37,867 nucleotides of DNA from Pseudomonadota bacterium (GTDB taxonomy: Bacteria; Myxococcota_A; UBA796; SXON01): contig SXON01000194.1 of the NCBI GenBank assembly GCA_005778355.1, forward strand, positions 1-37,867, read 5' to 3'. Below, piece after piece: positions 14,610 to 23,189 of this stretch. Numbering within the stretch: the first letter of the stretch is position 1; every line of letters begins with the position of its first letter. Below the pieces are notes generated by a model, which saw nothing but the letters and a program-made list of their open reading frames with translations, ran no database searches and was not told the DNA's origin. The translations under genes were made by a program, and so were the position numbers.

Positions 14610-17500
14610 TGCCCCAGCGCTGGACCCCCGGACCCTTGCCCTATGAGATGGGCGGCGTCATCGGGCGCGGGGGCATGGGCGAGGTGCGGGCCGCGCACGA
14701 TCCGCTCCTGTCGCGCGATCTCGCGGTGAAACTGGTGACGCCCGGTGACGCCGCGAGCGCGCGTAGGCTCGCCCGGGAGGCGGCGCTCACCGCTCGGCTG
14801 GAGCACCCCGGAATCGTCCCTGTCTACGCTGCCGGACGGGCCGAGGACGGCCGTTCCTGGTACGCGATGCGGCTGCTCCCCGGTCGATCACTCGCCGGCG
14901 CGGTGGCCCAGGCGGGCGATGTGTCCTCGCGACTTCGCCTCGTGCGTCACGTGCTCGACGCCGCGCTGGCGGTGGCCTACGCGCACGGGCAGGGCGTGAT
15001 CCACCGGGATCTCAAACCCGCCAACATCCTCACCGGCGGCTTCGGCGAGACCATCGTGGCCGACTGGGGCCTCGCGTGCACGCTCGAGGAGGCGCGAGCG
15101 GGCGAGGCCGGTCTCGGGACGCCCGGGTATTCAAGCCCGGAACAGCAGGCGGGCAAGCCGGTGGATCCCCGCACCGACGTGTTTGGCCTCGGCGCGATCC
15201 TCGCCGAGGTGCTCACCGGGCAGCCGATCGACCTCGGCGTGCGCGCCGGGCTGCGCGACGCCTCGAGCTTCGCGCCCGAGCTGGTGGCGGTGGCCGAGCG
15301 GGCCATGGCCACCGACCCTGCCGATCGCTACGCCACAGCCTCGGCCTTTGCCGACGACTTGCTCGCCTGGTTCGAGGGCCGCCGGGTGGCGGCGCATGAG
15401 TACTCGACTGGCGAACTCGTGTCGCGACTTGTGAAACGATGGCGCGTTCCGCTCGCGGTCGCCGCCGTGGGACTCCTCGGCGTGACCGCCGCGCTTGCCT
15501 TCGGCTCGCGCGAGGCCACCGCCGCGAGGGAGTTGGCCGACGCCTCCGAAGCCAGGGCGCTTGCGGCCCGGGAACAGGAAGTCCGGGCCTTCGCGGCGGC
15601 GCTCCGGGCGCAGTCGTCCATCGCGGTGGCCGACGGGCGCGCCATGGAGGCTGAGCTCCTCGCCGTCCACGCGCTCCGTCGCGACGACAACGCCGACGCG
15701 CGTGGCGGTCTTGCTGCCGTGTATGGGCGCCCCCGTTGGACGCTCGGGTCCACGCGTCCCGCCTGGACCTGCAACCGTCGAGCCCTCTCTGCCGACGGTC
15801 ACCGCGTGCTCTGCCTCGGTGACACTTCCGCGCGGGTGATCGAGGTGGAAAGCGGTGAATCCTGGTCGGTCCCCGGCGAGTGGATTCGTGGCACCTTCGC
15901 CGGCGCCGGCGACCGTGTCGTGCTCGCCGACGCGGAACTCTGGCTCCACGCGTGGCGGGTCGGCGAGTCACCGGTCCCGCTGGGCGCCCGGGTGAGCCGA
16001 TCGGTCGGCTTCGCGCACAGCCTCCTCCCGGGCCACCAGGCCGTGCTCACCTCGCGGGATGAGCTCGGCATCAACGTGAACACGGGCGGCTCGGAGGTGA
16101 TGCACCTGTGCGACAAGGGCGTGCCGCAGGCCGTGGGCGTGGAAGCCAGCGGCAGCATCGTGGCCGGCTGCAGCGACCAGGTCTTGCTCCGGCGAGCGCC
16201 CAGCGGCGCGATCACGACGATCCGTGTGCTAGGTGGAGACGACGGCGTGCCCTCGCTCGTGCAGCCCTTGCCGGGCGGTCGGCTCTTCGTGGGCACGGTG
16301 AACGGCACCGCGATGGTGCTTTCGCCCGGCGGCGAGGTGCTCGCGCGGAGGCGGCTGGGCGAGGACGCGGTCTACACGGCGAGCCTGCGCGGCGACCGGG
16401 TCGTGGTGGGACTCACCGGCGGCGACCTCTTGGCGTGGGACCTCGCCGCCGACGTCGTCACCATGCACTTTCGTGGCCTCGGCATCCTCTCGGCCTGGGT
16501 GGGTGATGACCGGCTTCGCGTGCTCGGGGGAACAGTCGAGGAGCGGGTGGCACCCGCCGCCGCCTTCCCGCACCGCCTGCGCATTGGGGCTGGCGTGAGC
16601 GCGCTAGCCTACTCGCCCGACAGCAGTCGACTCGCGGTGGCCGCCGGGAAGGGCCTCGCCGCTGTCTACAGCGCTGCCGACGGACGGCTGGTCGTGCGCA
16701 CACCGCCGGGCGACGACGTGGTGAAAGATGTGGCCTTCAACGGCGCGGGAACCGAGGTGCTCGCGGCCTCTGCCGGCCTCGTGCAGCTGGTTCTCTCGGG
16801 CGTGGACGGGGCATCACGCGTGCTCATCCGCGAAGAGGCCTGGCGGCGGGCGGCCTGGGCGCCCGATGGCACCATCATCGGCGCCCCCTACAAGCCCGAG
16901 TACACCCGAATCGGGGGGGCCCGCGTGGAGCGCGGTGCCGACCCTCCGGGCTTCAACGATCTGGAGCCGATCCTCGGCGGTCGCGGCCTCGTGGGCATGT
17001 CGGCCGACGACGGCGTCTGGGTGTCGACCGACGCCGGGGCCACGGCCTGGCGGCAGATCGGCCAGTACCCCCAGGCCATCGGCGTGGCGGCCGGCGGCGA
17101 CCGGGTCGCGGTGGCGGACAACGCGCGGGTGCTGACGGTCGACCTCGACGGGCGGGCCACCTGGTCGACCGCGGCCCCGATGGGCGCCACGGACATCGCG
17201 GTGTCGGGCGACGGTGAGTGGGTGGCGCTGGGGACGATGGACGGTGCCGTGCACGTGTACCGCGTGGGCGAGGCCGCGCCCCGCGCCACCATGCGGGCGC
17301 ACCGGGCGCGCGTGGGCGCCGTGGCCTTCGCCCCCGATGGTAACTGGCTCGCCAGCGGCGGCTGGGACGAGGAGGTGCGCCAGTGGTCGATGGCGGCGCT
17401 CACCGTCGATCCCGAGGTGGCGGTGCGCGAGGCCGAGGCGGCCTGGGGACGCGATCTCGACGCCATCTTGTCGGCGGGGCCGGGGGTGGAGCCGCGCTGA
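14609..17500 (+). CDS. Transmembrane Hanks-type Ser/Thr kinase with C-terminal WD40-like propeller
   Basis: 963 aa. GTG 14609 shares its first base with the last base of the preceding stop (TAGTG). The kinase domain spans ~12-255: glycine loop VIGRGGMGEV (17-26), K41, E57, catalytic HRDLKPANIL (132-141), DWG in place of DFG (152-154), and GTPGYSSPE (170-178). All core residues are present. A single membrane helix spans ~278-299 after a basic stretch (RLVKRWR), followed by a coiled segment and then a propeller with blades such as AYSPDSSRLAVAAG and AFAPDGNWLASGGWDEEVRQW. The propeller is probably extracytoplasmic and senses a ligand or partner. The kinase lobe is compact near helix G. The adjacent FHA regulator is the obvious substrate or reader. 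Confidence 0.88.
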   Translation: MPQRWTPGPLPYEMGGVIGRGGMGEVRAAHDPLLSRDLAVKLVTPGDAASARRLAREAALTARLEHPGIVPVYAAGRAEDGRSWYAMRLLPGRSLAGAVAQAGDVSSRLRLVRHVLDAALAVAYAHGQGVIHRDLKPANILTGGFGETIVADWGLACTLEEARAGEAGLGTPGYSSPEQQAGKPVDPRTDVFGLGAILAEVLTGQPIDLGVRAGLRDASSFAPELVAVAERAMATDPADRYATASAFADDLLAWFEGRRVAAHEYSTGELVSRLVKRWRVPLAVAAVGLLGVTAALAFGSREATAARELADASEARALAAREQEVRAFAAALRAQSSIAVADGRAMEAELLAVHALRRDDNADARGGLAAVYGRPRWTLGSTRPAWTCNRRALSADGHRVLCLGDTSARVIEVESGESWSVPGEWIRGTFAGAGDRVVLADAELWLHAWRVGESPVPLGARVSRSVGFAHSLLPGHQAVLTSRDELGINVNTGGSEVMHLCDKGVPQAVGVEASGSIVAGCSDQVLLRRAPSGAITTIRVLGGDDGVPSLVQPLPGGRLFVGTVNGTAMVLSPGGEVLARRRLGEDAVYTASLRGDRVVVGLTGGDLLAWDLAADVVTMHFRGLGILSAWVGDDRLRVLGGTVEERVAPAAAFPHRLRIGAGVSALAYSPDSSRLAVAAGKGLAAVYSAADGRLVVRTPPGDDVVKDVAFNGAGTEVLAASAGLVQLVLSGVDGASRVLIREEAWRRAAWAPDGTIIGAPYKPEYTRIGGARVERGADPPGFNDLEPILGGRGLVGMSADDGVWVSTDAGATAWRQIGQYPQAIGVAAGGDRVAVADNARVLTVDLDGRATWSTAAPMGATDIAVSGDGEWVALGTMDGAVHVYRVGEAAPRATMRAHRARVGAVAFAPDGNWLASGGWDEEVRQWSMAALTVDPEVAVREAEAAWGRDLDAILSAGPGVEPR

Positions 17501-17503
17501 ATT

Positions 17504-18172
17504 TCACGCTCGCGTAGGCTCCCACCGTGCGTTCCGCAGGAACGAGGCGTCGAGGTACTCGCGCTCGATCACCGAGGCCATCTCCTCCGCGTCGCGGAAG
17601 CGGTCGTAGTCCACGCGCACCACGGGCACCGTGCGTGAAATGTCCTCGATGAACCGGTTGTACTCGGCGTACAGCGCCTGCAGGTACTCCAGCGTGATGC
17701 CGGTCTCCACCTCGCGCGAGCGCATCTTGATGCGCTCCATGCTGCGCTCCGGCTTCACGTCGAGGTACACGATCACGCTCGGCCGGCACATGAAGTTGCT
17801 CATGTGCCGGAACAAGGAGAGGTAAGTGCGGTAGTCGCGCTCTTCCATCAGGCCGATGTCGACGAGCATCCGCGCGAAGACCGCGTCCTCGTAGATCGTG
17901 CGGTCCTGCACGCCGCCGCCGCCGCGCCAGATGATCTCCTGGTGCTGCTGGAAGCGCCGGTTGAGCAGGTAGATCTGCGTGGCGAAGCTGTACTGCTTGG
18001 TGTCGCGGTAGAAATCGGCGAGGTACTCGTTGTCGCCAACTGGCTCGTAGTACACCGGCAGGTCTAGGTGCTCGCCGAGGGTACGAGCGAGGGTGCTTTT
18101 CCCGGCGCCGATCATGCCGGCGATGCCGATGAAGAGGTCGTTGAGACGCGTGGGGGAGCGGTGGTCGGCCAT
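17504..18172 (-). CDS. Deoxynucleoside kinase (dAdo/dGuo kinase family)
   Basis: 222 aa, a normal length for PF01712. It has the P-loop GMIGAGKS (19-26), the EPV motif with general base E43, and DRT (90-92, usually DRS) plus IYED. A lid-like basic segment follows (KMRSREVETGITLEYL). The family phosphorylates deoxynucleosides using NTP in the cytoplasm; specificity for dA, dG, dC or dT cannot be fixed by eye. It is the last gene of the minus-strand operon, nine bases after the TPR gene, and ends convergent with the kinase gene. A salvage enzyme at the end of a glycan operon is unusual. Confidence 0.88.
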   Translation of the reverse strand: MADHRSPTRLNDLFIGIAGMIGAGKSTLARTLGEHLDLPVYYEPVGDNEYLADFYRDTKQYSFATQIYLLNRRFQQHQEIIWRGGGGVQDRTIYEDAVFARMLVDIGLMEERDYRTYLSLFRHMSNFMCRPSVIVYLDVKPERSMERIKMRSREVETGITLEYLQALYAEYNRFIEDISRTVPVVRVDYDRFRDAEEMASVIEREYLDASFLRNARWEPTRA

Positions 18173-18181
18173 TCGGCGCGG

Positions 18182-19090
18182 CTAACGCACGGCCGCGAGC
18201 GTTTCCCGCTCCTCCCGCAGCGCCAGCACCGCCGGGCTCGTCCAGCCGAGGCGGGCCGCCACCTCCACGCCCTTGTCGTAACAATTGAAGGCCTTGGTGC
18301 GCGGTGCCTCGGCGCGGGTGGCCACCTCGGTTCGAAAGACGTCGACCTGCTCGCCCCGCAGTCGCGACGGCGGACGTGCCTGAGCGAGGTCGTCGGCGAG
18401 ATCTTCGTACGCCCGTCCGACCACCAGCAAGGAGCCGGTGATCCACTCGGGCTCGTCGGTCTTGAAAACGGCGTACATCTGGGCCTCGGCGTCTTGCACG
18501 AGGCGAACGCGCTTGGCGAGGTTGCGCTTCTGGCGACCCTCGGTGGTGTCGAACTCCAGCGCGTTGGCGCTCGCCGCGTAGCTGTCGATCAGCGCGGTAC
18601 GCGCGCGCCCCACCATCCAGGGGTGCATCCCGCTGGCCTCCACGCCATCGACGCGCGCCCGGATGCGACGGGCCCCGCGGCTCGCCTTGCCGCCGTGCAA
18701 GTCGAGGATCCCGGCCTGCAGTTGGAGGACGGGGACGAACTCTGGAGCGAGGCCGGGGGTGTCGAGCAGGGCCGCGAGCTCGGCGTGCGCCTCGGCGTGC
18801 CGACCCAGGTCGTCGAGCACCACCACCAGGTGGAATTGGGCCTCGGCTGCGGCAGGGCCGCCCGCCATCACCGCCGCCCGGTAGTAGGGCTCCGCCTCTC
18901 CCGGTCGCCACTGCAACTCCTCCGCCAGGCCCCGCTCGAGGTTCCAGCGCGCCTCGTCTTCGGGATCGACGAGCGGGCGCACCACGTCGAGGTAGGCGGC
19001 GGCGCCGGAGAAGTTCCCGGCGTGACGGGCGTCGATCGCCTGCTCGAGGGGGTCGACGGCGAACGCAATCGTGGCGCACAGGAGGCTCAT
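18182..19090 (-). CDS. Exported TPR-like helical repeat protein
   Basis: 302 aa from ATG 19090, which overlaps the stop of the upstream gene by four bases. The short signal MSLLCATIAFA is followed by helical pairs with TPR character (AIDARHAGNFSGAAAYLD, WNLERGLAEELQWRPGEAEPYYRAAV, AEAQFHLVVVLDDLGRHAEAHAELAALLD). The C-terminal half (~140-302) is helical but less regular and does not match a family I know. Probably a periplasmic protein-interaction scaffold; TPR proteins often couple glycan polymerisation or export proteins together. Its place between the O-antigen ligase gene and the nucleoside kinase gene suggests an assembly role for the surface polymer, which is inference. Confidence 0.68.
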   Translation of the reverse strand: MSLLCATIAFAVDPLEQAIDARHAGNFSGAAAYLDVVRPLVDPEDEARWNLERGLAEELQWRPGEAEPYYRAAVMAGGPAAAEAQFHLVVVLDDLGRHAEAHAELAALLDTPGLAPEFVPVLQLQAGILDLHGGKASRGARRIRARVDGVEASGMHPWMVGRARTALIDSYAASANALEFDTTEGRQKRNLAKRVRLVQDAEAQMYAVFKTDEPEWITGSLLVVGRAYEDLADDLAQARPPSRLRGEQVDVFRTEVATRAEAPRTKAFNCYDKGVEVAARLGWTSPAVLALREERETLAAVR

Positions 19091-20070
19091 GTCGAAACCT
19101 GACCACGATCTTGGCCCGAGGTTCCCAGGACCGCAATCCACGTGAACGCCGCGCGGGCGACCTCGAGATCGCCGAGGGTGTCCTGGGTGAGGCCGCCCAC
19201 GAGCACGCCGACCAGACCGGCCGCGGCCGCGGGGTGGCCCCGGCGGAAGACGGCGGCCACCAGGGCCGCGAGGGCCGCCAGCGCGCCGAGGCCGGCCGCA
19301 GCGTGGAGTTGCAGCAGGCTGTCGTGCGCGTGGTTGGGGAAGTAAAAATCGTGGTCGAGCGCCGCGTAGAGGGTCTCGGTGGCGGTGCCGTAGCCGCCCG
19401 CGCCGGCCGTCCCTGGCGGTACCTGGAGCGCGCCCGTCCACAAGACCGCTCGCTGGCGGAGCTCCTCCCGGTCGGCGAAGAGCGCCAGCGCCGCCACGGT
19501 CGCGGCCGCCCCGCCGAGCAAGGCGCCTGCTCGCCACTTGTCGTCGCCGCGGAGCGCGATCACCGTCGCGATGAGCGCGATCGGCGCGGCGTCGCTGCCA
19601 CTGGCGAGCACGCCGAGGGCCATCGGCACGGCGGCCCACCACGCGCGGCCGTGCACGGCCACCGCCAGCGGAGGCAAGAGCGCGTAGGCCAGCGTGAGGT
19701 GGTGGGAGAAAGCGGCGTGTCCCCCGGCGCCGGCGGCGCGCTGGGCCAGAGCCCAGAGCCCGGCCACTGCCGCCGCGCCGAGTCCGAGGCGAAGTGCGCG
19801 GGCGTCGGTCAGCGTGGGGAGGGCGAGCAGTGGGGCGAGGATCCACGCGTGGCCGATGCCCTCGCGGGCGGGGCCGCCCGCCAGCGGGGAGAGCGTGTAG
19901 ACCGCCGCGAGGGCAAGAGCGCCAGGCATCCACGGGTCATCCAGCCGCGCACGGAGGTTGCCGGAGAAGAGCGACCAGGCCAGCGCCAGTCCCGTCGCGA
20001 CCTCGAGCGCGCCGGTCGACAGCGGCAAGCTGAGGAGCACGAACCCGGTGACGACGAGTCCCGGGTTCAT
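19087..20070 (-). CDS. O-antigen ligase / polymerase family membrane protein (WaaL/Wzy-like)
   Basis: 327 aa from ATG 20070, which overlaps the GT4 stop by four bases. About ten hydrophobic segments. The family signature lies in the C-terminal third: NHAHDSLLQLHAAAGLGAL corresponds to the H-x-H-N-x-x-L-Q-x-x-x-x-x-G-L segment of PF04932. A periplasmic loop precedes it (GALQVPPGTAGAGGYGTATE). Such proteins join polymer from undecaprenyl diphosphate to lipid A core or polymerise repeat units. It is slightly short for the family, with few residues before the first helix. Neighbours are a GT4 and a nucleotidyltransferase-like protein. I cannot separate ligase from polymerase by eye. Confidence 0.76.
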   Translation of the reverse strand: MNPGLVVTGFVLLSLPLSTGALEVATGLALAWSLFSGNLRARLDDPWMPGALALAAVYTLSPLAGGPAREGIGHAWILAPLLALPTLTDARALRLGLGAAAVAGLWALAQRAAGAGGHAAFSHHLTLAYALLPPLAVAVHGRAWWAAVPMALGVLASGSDAAPIALIATVIALRGDDKWRAGALLGGAAATVAALALFADREELRQRAVLWTGALQVPPGTAGAGGYGTATETLYAALDHDFYFPNHAHDSLLQLHAAAGLGALAALAALVAAVFRRGHPAAAAGLVGVLVGGLTQDTLGDLEVARAAFTWIAVLGTSGQDRGQVST

Positions 20071-21176
20071 CGGGCCAGCGCCTCGTAGATTTCCATCGTG
20101 CGGTCGGCCACGTGGTCCCACCCGAAGCGCGAGAGCGCCCGCTGTTGCGCGGCGGCCCCGATCGCCTCGAGGGCGGCAGGCGAGGCGCGGCAGGTCTCGC
20201 GAAGCACGTTGGCCCAGGCCTCGATGTCGCCGACCGGCGCGCGCCACCCGATGTCTCCGGTCACCTCCAGGTTGGGCGGGATCTCCGACACCACCGGAGG
20301 CAAGCCCGCCGCCATCCCCTCCAGGAGCGCCACAGGCAGGCCCTCCACGTGGCTCGGAAGCACGAACGCGCGCGCGTGGGTGAGGAGCATGCGCTTCTCC
20401 AGGCCGAACTGTGGCCCGGTGAAGATCACCCGTTCCTCGGGCGCGATCTTGCGCAGGTGGGTCACGAAACCGGGCGTGTACGCGCTACCGCCAGTGATCA
20501 CCACCGGCAGGTCGAGCCGCCCGCGGGCGGCAGCGGCCACCAGCGTCTCCAGCCCCTTCTCGGGAACCAATCGCCCAAGAAAAAGCAGGTATTTGCCAGG
20601 GCGGAGCATGGGGAAGATGCGTGGGTCCCAGTCCACCGGCTGGTGCGGCTCCACCCCGTTTGGTAGCCGCGTGGCCTCGCGCCCCTGTTCACGGCACCAC
20701 TCGGTCAGCTCCGCGCTCACGGCGACCAGCGCGTCGGCGGAGCGCAGCGCTGCCCCGGCGCCGAGACGGAGTACCGAACGGGCCAGCCTCCCCCACTTGT
20801 CGCGGGTCCAGTCGCGACCGTGGAGCGTGACCACCGAGCGCCGCCCGAGGGCCCGAGGCACCGCGGCGAAGAGGCCGGGCCCGCAGGCGTGGAGGTGCAC
20901 CACGTCGTGACGAATACATGCCCGAGGCGCGCACAGCGCCGTGTGGACGAAGGCCTCCGCGCTCCGGTCGTACACCGTCGGCACGTCGGCGAGCCGCACG
21001 CCCTCGCGGTAGCAGTTTCCGTGCGGGTTGTAGCGAGGACGGCAGTACACCGTCACGTGGGCGCCTCGGGCCACGAGGCGGGGCGCCAGGGCCGCCACGT
21101 GCGCCTCTACGCCGCCTTCGGTGCCCCAGGGGCTGCGCAGGCCGGCGTGGGCGATGAAGAGTTGTCGCGACTTCAC
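20067..21176 (-). CDS. Glycosyltransferase family 4
   Basis: 369 aa. GTG 21176 overlaps the upstream stop (GTGA); the family N-terminus follows directly (RQLFIAHAGLRSPWGTEGGVEAHVAAL). It has the GT-B fold: an N-terminal domain with HDVVHLHACGP, then SADALVAVS and RLPNGVE, and a C-terminal domain with LLFLGRLVPEKGLETLVAA and the EX7E catalytic segment in PSHVEGLPVALLEGMAAG. It probably uses a nucleotide sugar on the cytoplasmic side of the inner membrane to extend a lipid-linked glycan. It sits in a tightly coupled operon with the ligase and nucleotidyltransferase genes. The sugar cannot be told. Confidence 0.88.
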   Translation of the reverse strand: MKSRQLFIAHAGLRSPWGTEGGVEAHVAALAPRLVARGAHVTVYCRPRYNPHGNCYREGVRLADVPTVYDRSAEAFVHTALCAPRACIRHDVVHLHACGPGLFAAVPRALGRRSVVTLHGRDWTRDKWGRLARSVLRLGAGAALRSADALVAVSAELTEWCREQGREATRLPNGVEPHQPVDWDPRIFPMLRPGKYLLFLGRLVPEKGLETLVAAAARGRLDLPVVITGGSAYTPGFVTHLRKIAPEERVIFTGPQFGLEKRMLLTHARAFVLPSHVEGLPVALLEGMAAGLPPVVSEIPPNLEVTGDIGWRAPVGDIEAWANVLRETCRASPAALEAIGAAAQQRALSRFGWDHVADRTMEIYEALAR

Positions 21177-22111
21177 GGCAACGACACGCCGTGGGCCTCG
21201 CAACGGGCGGCGAACTCGCGCGCCACCCAGGCCGAGTGGTCGTGCAGGTGGTTGGTGGCCACCCCCGCCTCCTGCTTGAAACGCTTACGACGATCCAGCT
21301 CGTCGAGCCACCGGTAACGCCAGGCCCAGAAACGCTGCATGACGGCGCGCGCGGTGTCGTCCCAGTCGGCCGGGACCCGGGCCTCCACGGCGTGGGGTGC
21401 GAGGATCGGCGGCGCCATCGCCGCGCGCTGTCGCGACCCGTCGAGCCCGGGTACGAAGCGCCGCGCCCAGGGGTTCGCGTCGACGAGCGCCACGCAGGCC
21501 TCCGCGCCGGCCATGGGCACGGCGGTGGCCAGCTCCACGGCGGTGAACATGGTGTGCTCGGGGATGGCCAGGCTCAACTCGTCGAGGATGTAGTTGGTAC
21601 AGAGGCTCTCGCGCGCCAGCGGGGGCAGGAGCCGTCGCGCGCCGTGCAGGCTCGACTTCACCGTCCACGCGCGTCCGGGGGCCACCACCAGCATGAAGTC
21701 GATGTCACCATCGTCGCTGGCGCTCTGTTTGGACAGGCTCCCCGTCACCAGCACGCCCCTCACGAACGGCACGCGCGCGAGGGCGGCCGCGGCGAGCTGG
21801 GCCCGCCTCCACAGGCGCTCTGCCGCCCGCGCGCGAGCCTGGCGGGGAACGCGATCCTCTCCTCGTCCGGTGCGGTACACCCAGCGGCCGTCGCGCTCGA
21901 CGCCGAGCGAACTTGCCTCCTGGATCGCCGCGTCGATCGCGTTGCCCTCGAGCCCAACCAGTCGCGACAGCTCGTCCACACGCAGGGGGTGCCGGAACAC
22001 GTCGAAGTAGTGAACCAGCCGCGCCGCATGCTCGGCCCCCGCGCTACACTCCCGGCGGGAGATCGGAATGCGCGCTTCCTGGTTCGTAATGCTCGGCCTC
22101 GCGGCTTGCAC
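21173..22111 (-). CDS. Nucleotidyltransferase-fold protein in glycan operon (start uncertain)
   Basis: About 313 aa if it starts at GTG 22111. The core signature of the pol-beta nucleotidyltransferase fold is present: VLVTGSLSKQSASDDGDIDFMLVV (Gly-Ser, then Asp-x-Asp). A helical region preceding it (YFDVFRHPLRVDELSRLVG) looks like a small winged-helix-like segment typical of this family, and a second helical block follows (RESLCTNYILDELSLA). Members are found inside polysaccharide clusters; their substrate is not known to me. The start is a problem: ATG 22207 and GTG 22111 both lie inside the divergent lipoprotein gene, while ATT 22065 with AGGA six to eight bases upstream would almost avoid the overlap. 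First gene of the operon. Confidence 0.66.
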   Translation of the reverse strand: MQAARPSITNQEARIPISRRECSAGAEHAARLVHYFDVFRHPLRVDELSRLVGLEGNAIDAAIQEASSLGVERDGRWVYRTGRGEDRVPRQARARAAERLWRRAQLAAAALARVPFVRGVLVTGSLSKQSASDDGDIDFMLVVAPGRAWTVKSSLHGARRLLPPLARESLCTNYILDELSLAIPEHTMFTAVELATAVPMAGAEACVALVDANPWARRFVPGLDGSRQRAAMAPPILAPHAVEARVPADWDDTARAVMQRFWAWRYRWLDELDRRKRFKQEAGVATNHLHDHSAWVAREFAARCEAHGVSLP

Positions 22112-23105
22112 CGGCGATGAAGGCAAAGAAGGCGACACGGCCGACACGGGTGGGGAAGATACCGCCGGTGGCGGCGGAGAGCTTGACAACTGGTCGGCCA
22201 GCGGCACCGGTGACGCCTACTTCGCGGATGGCGAACGAGACAATTCTCTGTTCACGCTCACGATGTCACGCGCCACGGAGCCCCGCGAGGGCGAGGCCTA
22301 CCACGGCTTTGTCGCCGCCTCCGACGGCGTGCTGGTGCCCGTGGGTGAGATCGTCGTCAACGGTGAAGACGTCAACTACACCTTCGACATGGGCGAGAAC
22401 GCGATCATCAAGGGCTACAGCCACTTCGAGGCCTGGGCCAGCGCCACCGGCGAGGCGGGCGAGGGCGACGCGGTGTGGATCGGCGACGTGGACCCCACGA
22501 TCTTCACCACCATCCAGTCCATGCTCATCGCGTCGATGGAAACGCCGGATGAGCAGGGCTCCCTCCGCGCGCTCGAGTCGCACGTGGAGTTCCTCATCGA
22601 GCAGGCTGCCGGTGCGTCGAGCGCCGGCCTGACCGACGAGGAGGTGGGCACCCTGTGCGAGATGATTGGCAACGCTCTGGAAGACCCTTCGGTCGACAGC
22701 GACGACGACGGCGAGGTGGAAACCTTCGACGACGTGATGGCGGTGCAAGGCACCAGCGACGGGTATGGCTACGTCGAGCTCATCTTCGACGATCTGGGCG
22801 AGGCGAACGACGTGGTGGATCCCACCGATCCGATCCACACCAACATCGAGCAGGCTTACGACGGCGTGCAGTTCACGGAGTTCTGGGCCGAGCGCGCCGC
22901 CAGCGACGCCCACAGTGGGGCCTCGGCCGGGGGCGACAGCGCACTGACCCGGCTCGAAGATGTGGCTGAGCAGCTCAGCTGGACGCTGGTCGGCAACGAC
23001 ATCGATGAAGACGGCGTACTCGAGTACGACACCGAGGGCGGCCTCGACTACGCGGTCGACCAGGTGAGCCAGATGGCACAGTTACCGATCGAGGCGGCCA
23101 AGTAA
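22068..23105 (+). CDS. Lipoprotein of unknown function with EF-hand-like loops
   Basis: 345 aa. ATG 22068 has GGGAG at 22057-22061; the signal MRASWFVMLGLAAC has a lipobox. A Gly/Asp/Thr-rich linker (residues ~15-40) leads into a beta-rich domain (~45-130; YHGFVAASDGVLVPVGEIVVNGEDV) that loosely recalls the RskA anti-sigma extracytoplasmic domain, then a helical region (~135-330). Two DxDxDG-like loops may bind Ca (DSDDDGEVETF; NDIDEDGVLEYD). No enzyme motif is present. Its 5' end overlaps any standard start of the divergent nucleotidyltransferase gene. It is 84 bp ahead of the GT2 gene, which has its own promoter-like sequence. Confidence 0.68.
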   Translation: MRASWFVMLGLAACTGDEGKEGDTADTGGEDTAGGGGELDNWSASGTGDAYFADGERDNSLFTLTMSRATEPREGEAYHGFVAASDGVLVPVGEIVVNGEDVNYTFDMGENAIIKGYSHFEAWASATGEAGEGDAVWIGDVDPTIFTTIQSMLIASMETPDEQGSLRALESHVEFLIEQAAGASSAGLTDEEVGTLCEMIGNALEDPSVDSDDDGEVETFDDVMAVQGTSDGYGYVELIFDDLGEANDVVDPTDPIHTNIEQAYDGVQFTEFWAERAASDAHSGASAGGDSALTRLEDVAEQLSWTLVGNDIDEDGVLEYDTEGGLDYAVDQVSQMAQLPIEAAK

Positions 23106-23149
23106 ACTGCCTTTGCGGCGGGCCATGCGCGGATGCACCCGTGTGCAGC

Positions 23150-23178
23150 TTGGCACGCCCCGCTCGCGTGACTATACG
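23150..23178 (+). promoter_or_regulatory. Sigma-70-like promoter upstream of GT2 gene
   Basis: TTGGCA at 23150-23155 (one mismatch to TTGACA), a 17-bp spacer, and TATACG at 23173-23178 (two mismatches to TATAAT). A start about seven bases on would leave a leader of only ~5 bases before ATG 23190, and no Shine-Dalgarno is seen there. Confidence 0.5.
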
Positions 23179-23189
23179 CCGGGCGCCCG

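Noticed and set aside
23151..23166. TGGCACG resembling a sigma-54 -24 element
   Set aside because: The GC dinucleotide of the -12 element would lie two bases too close. A sigma-70-like pair fits better.
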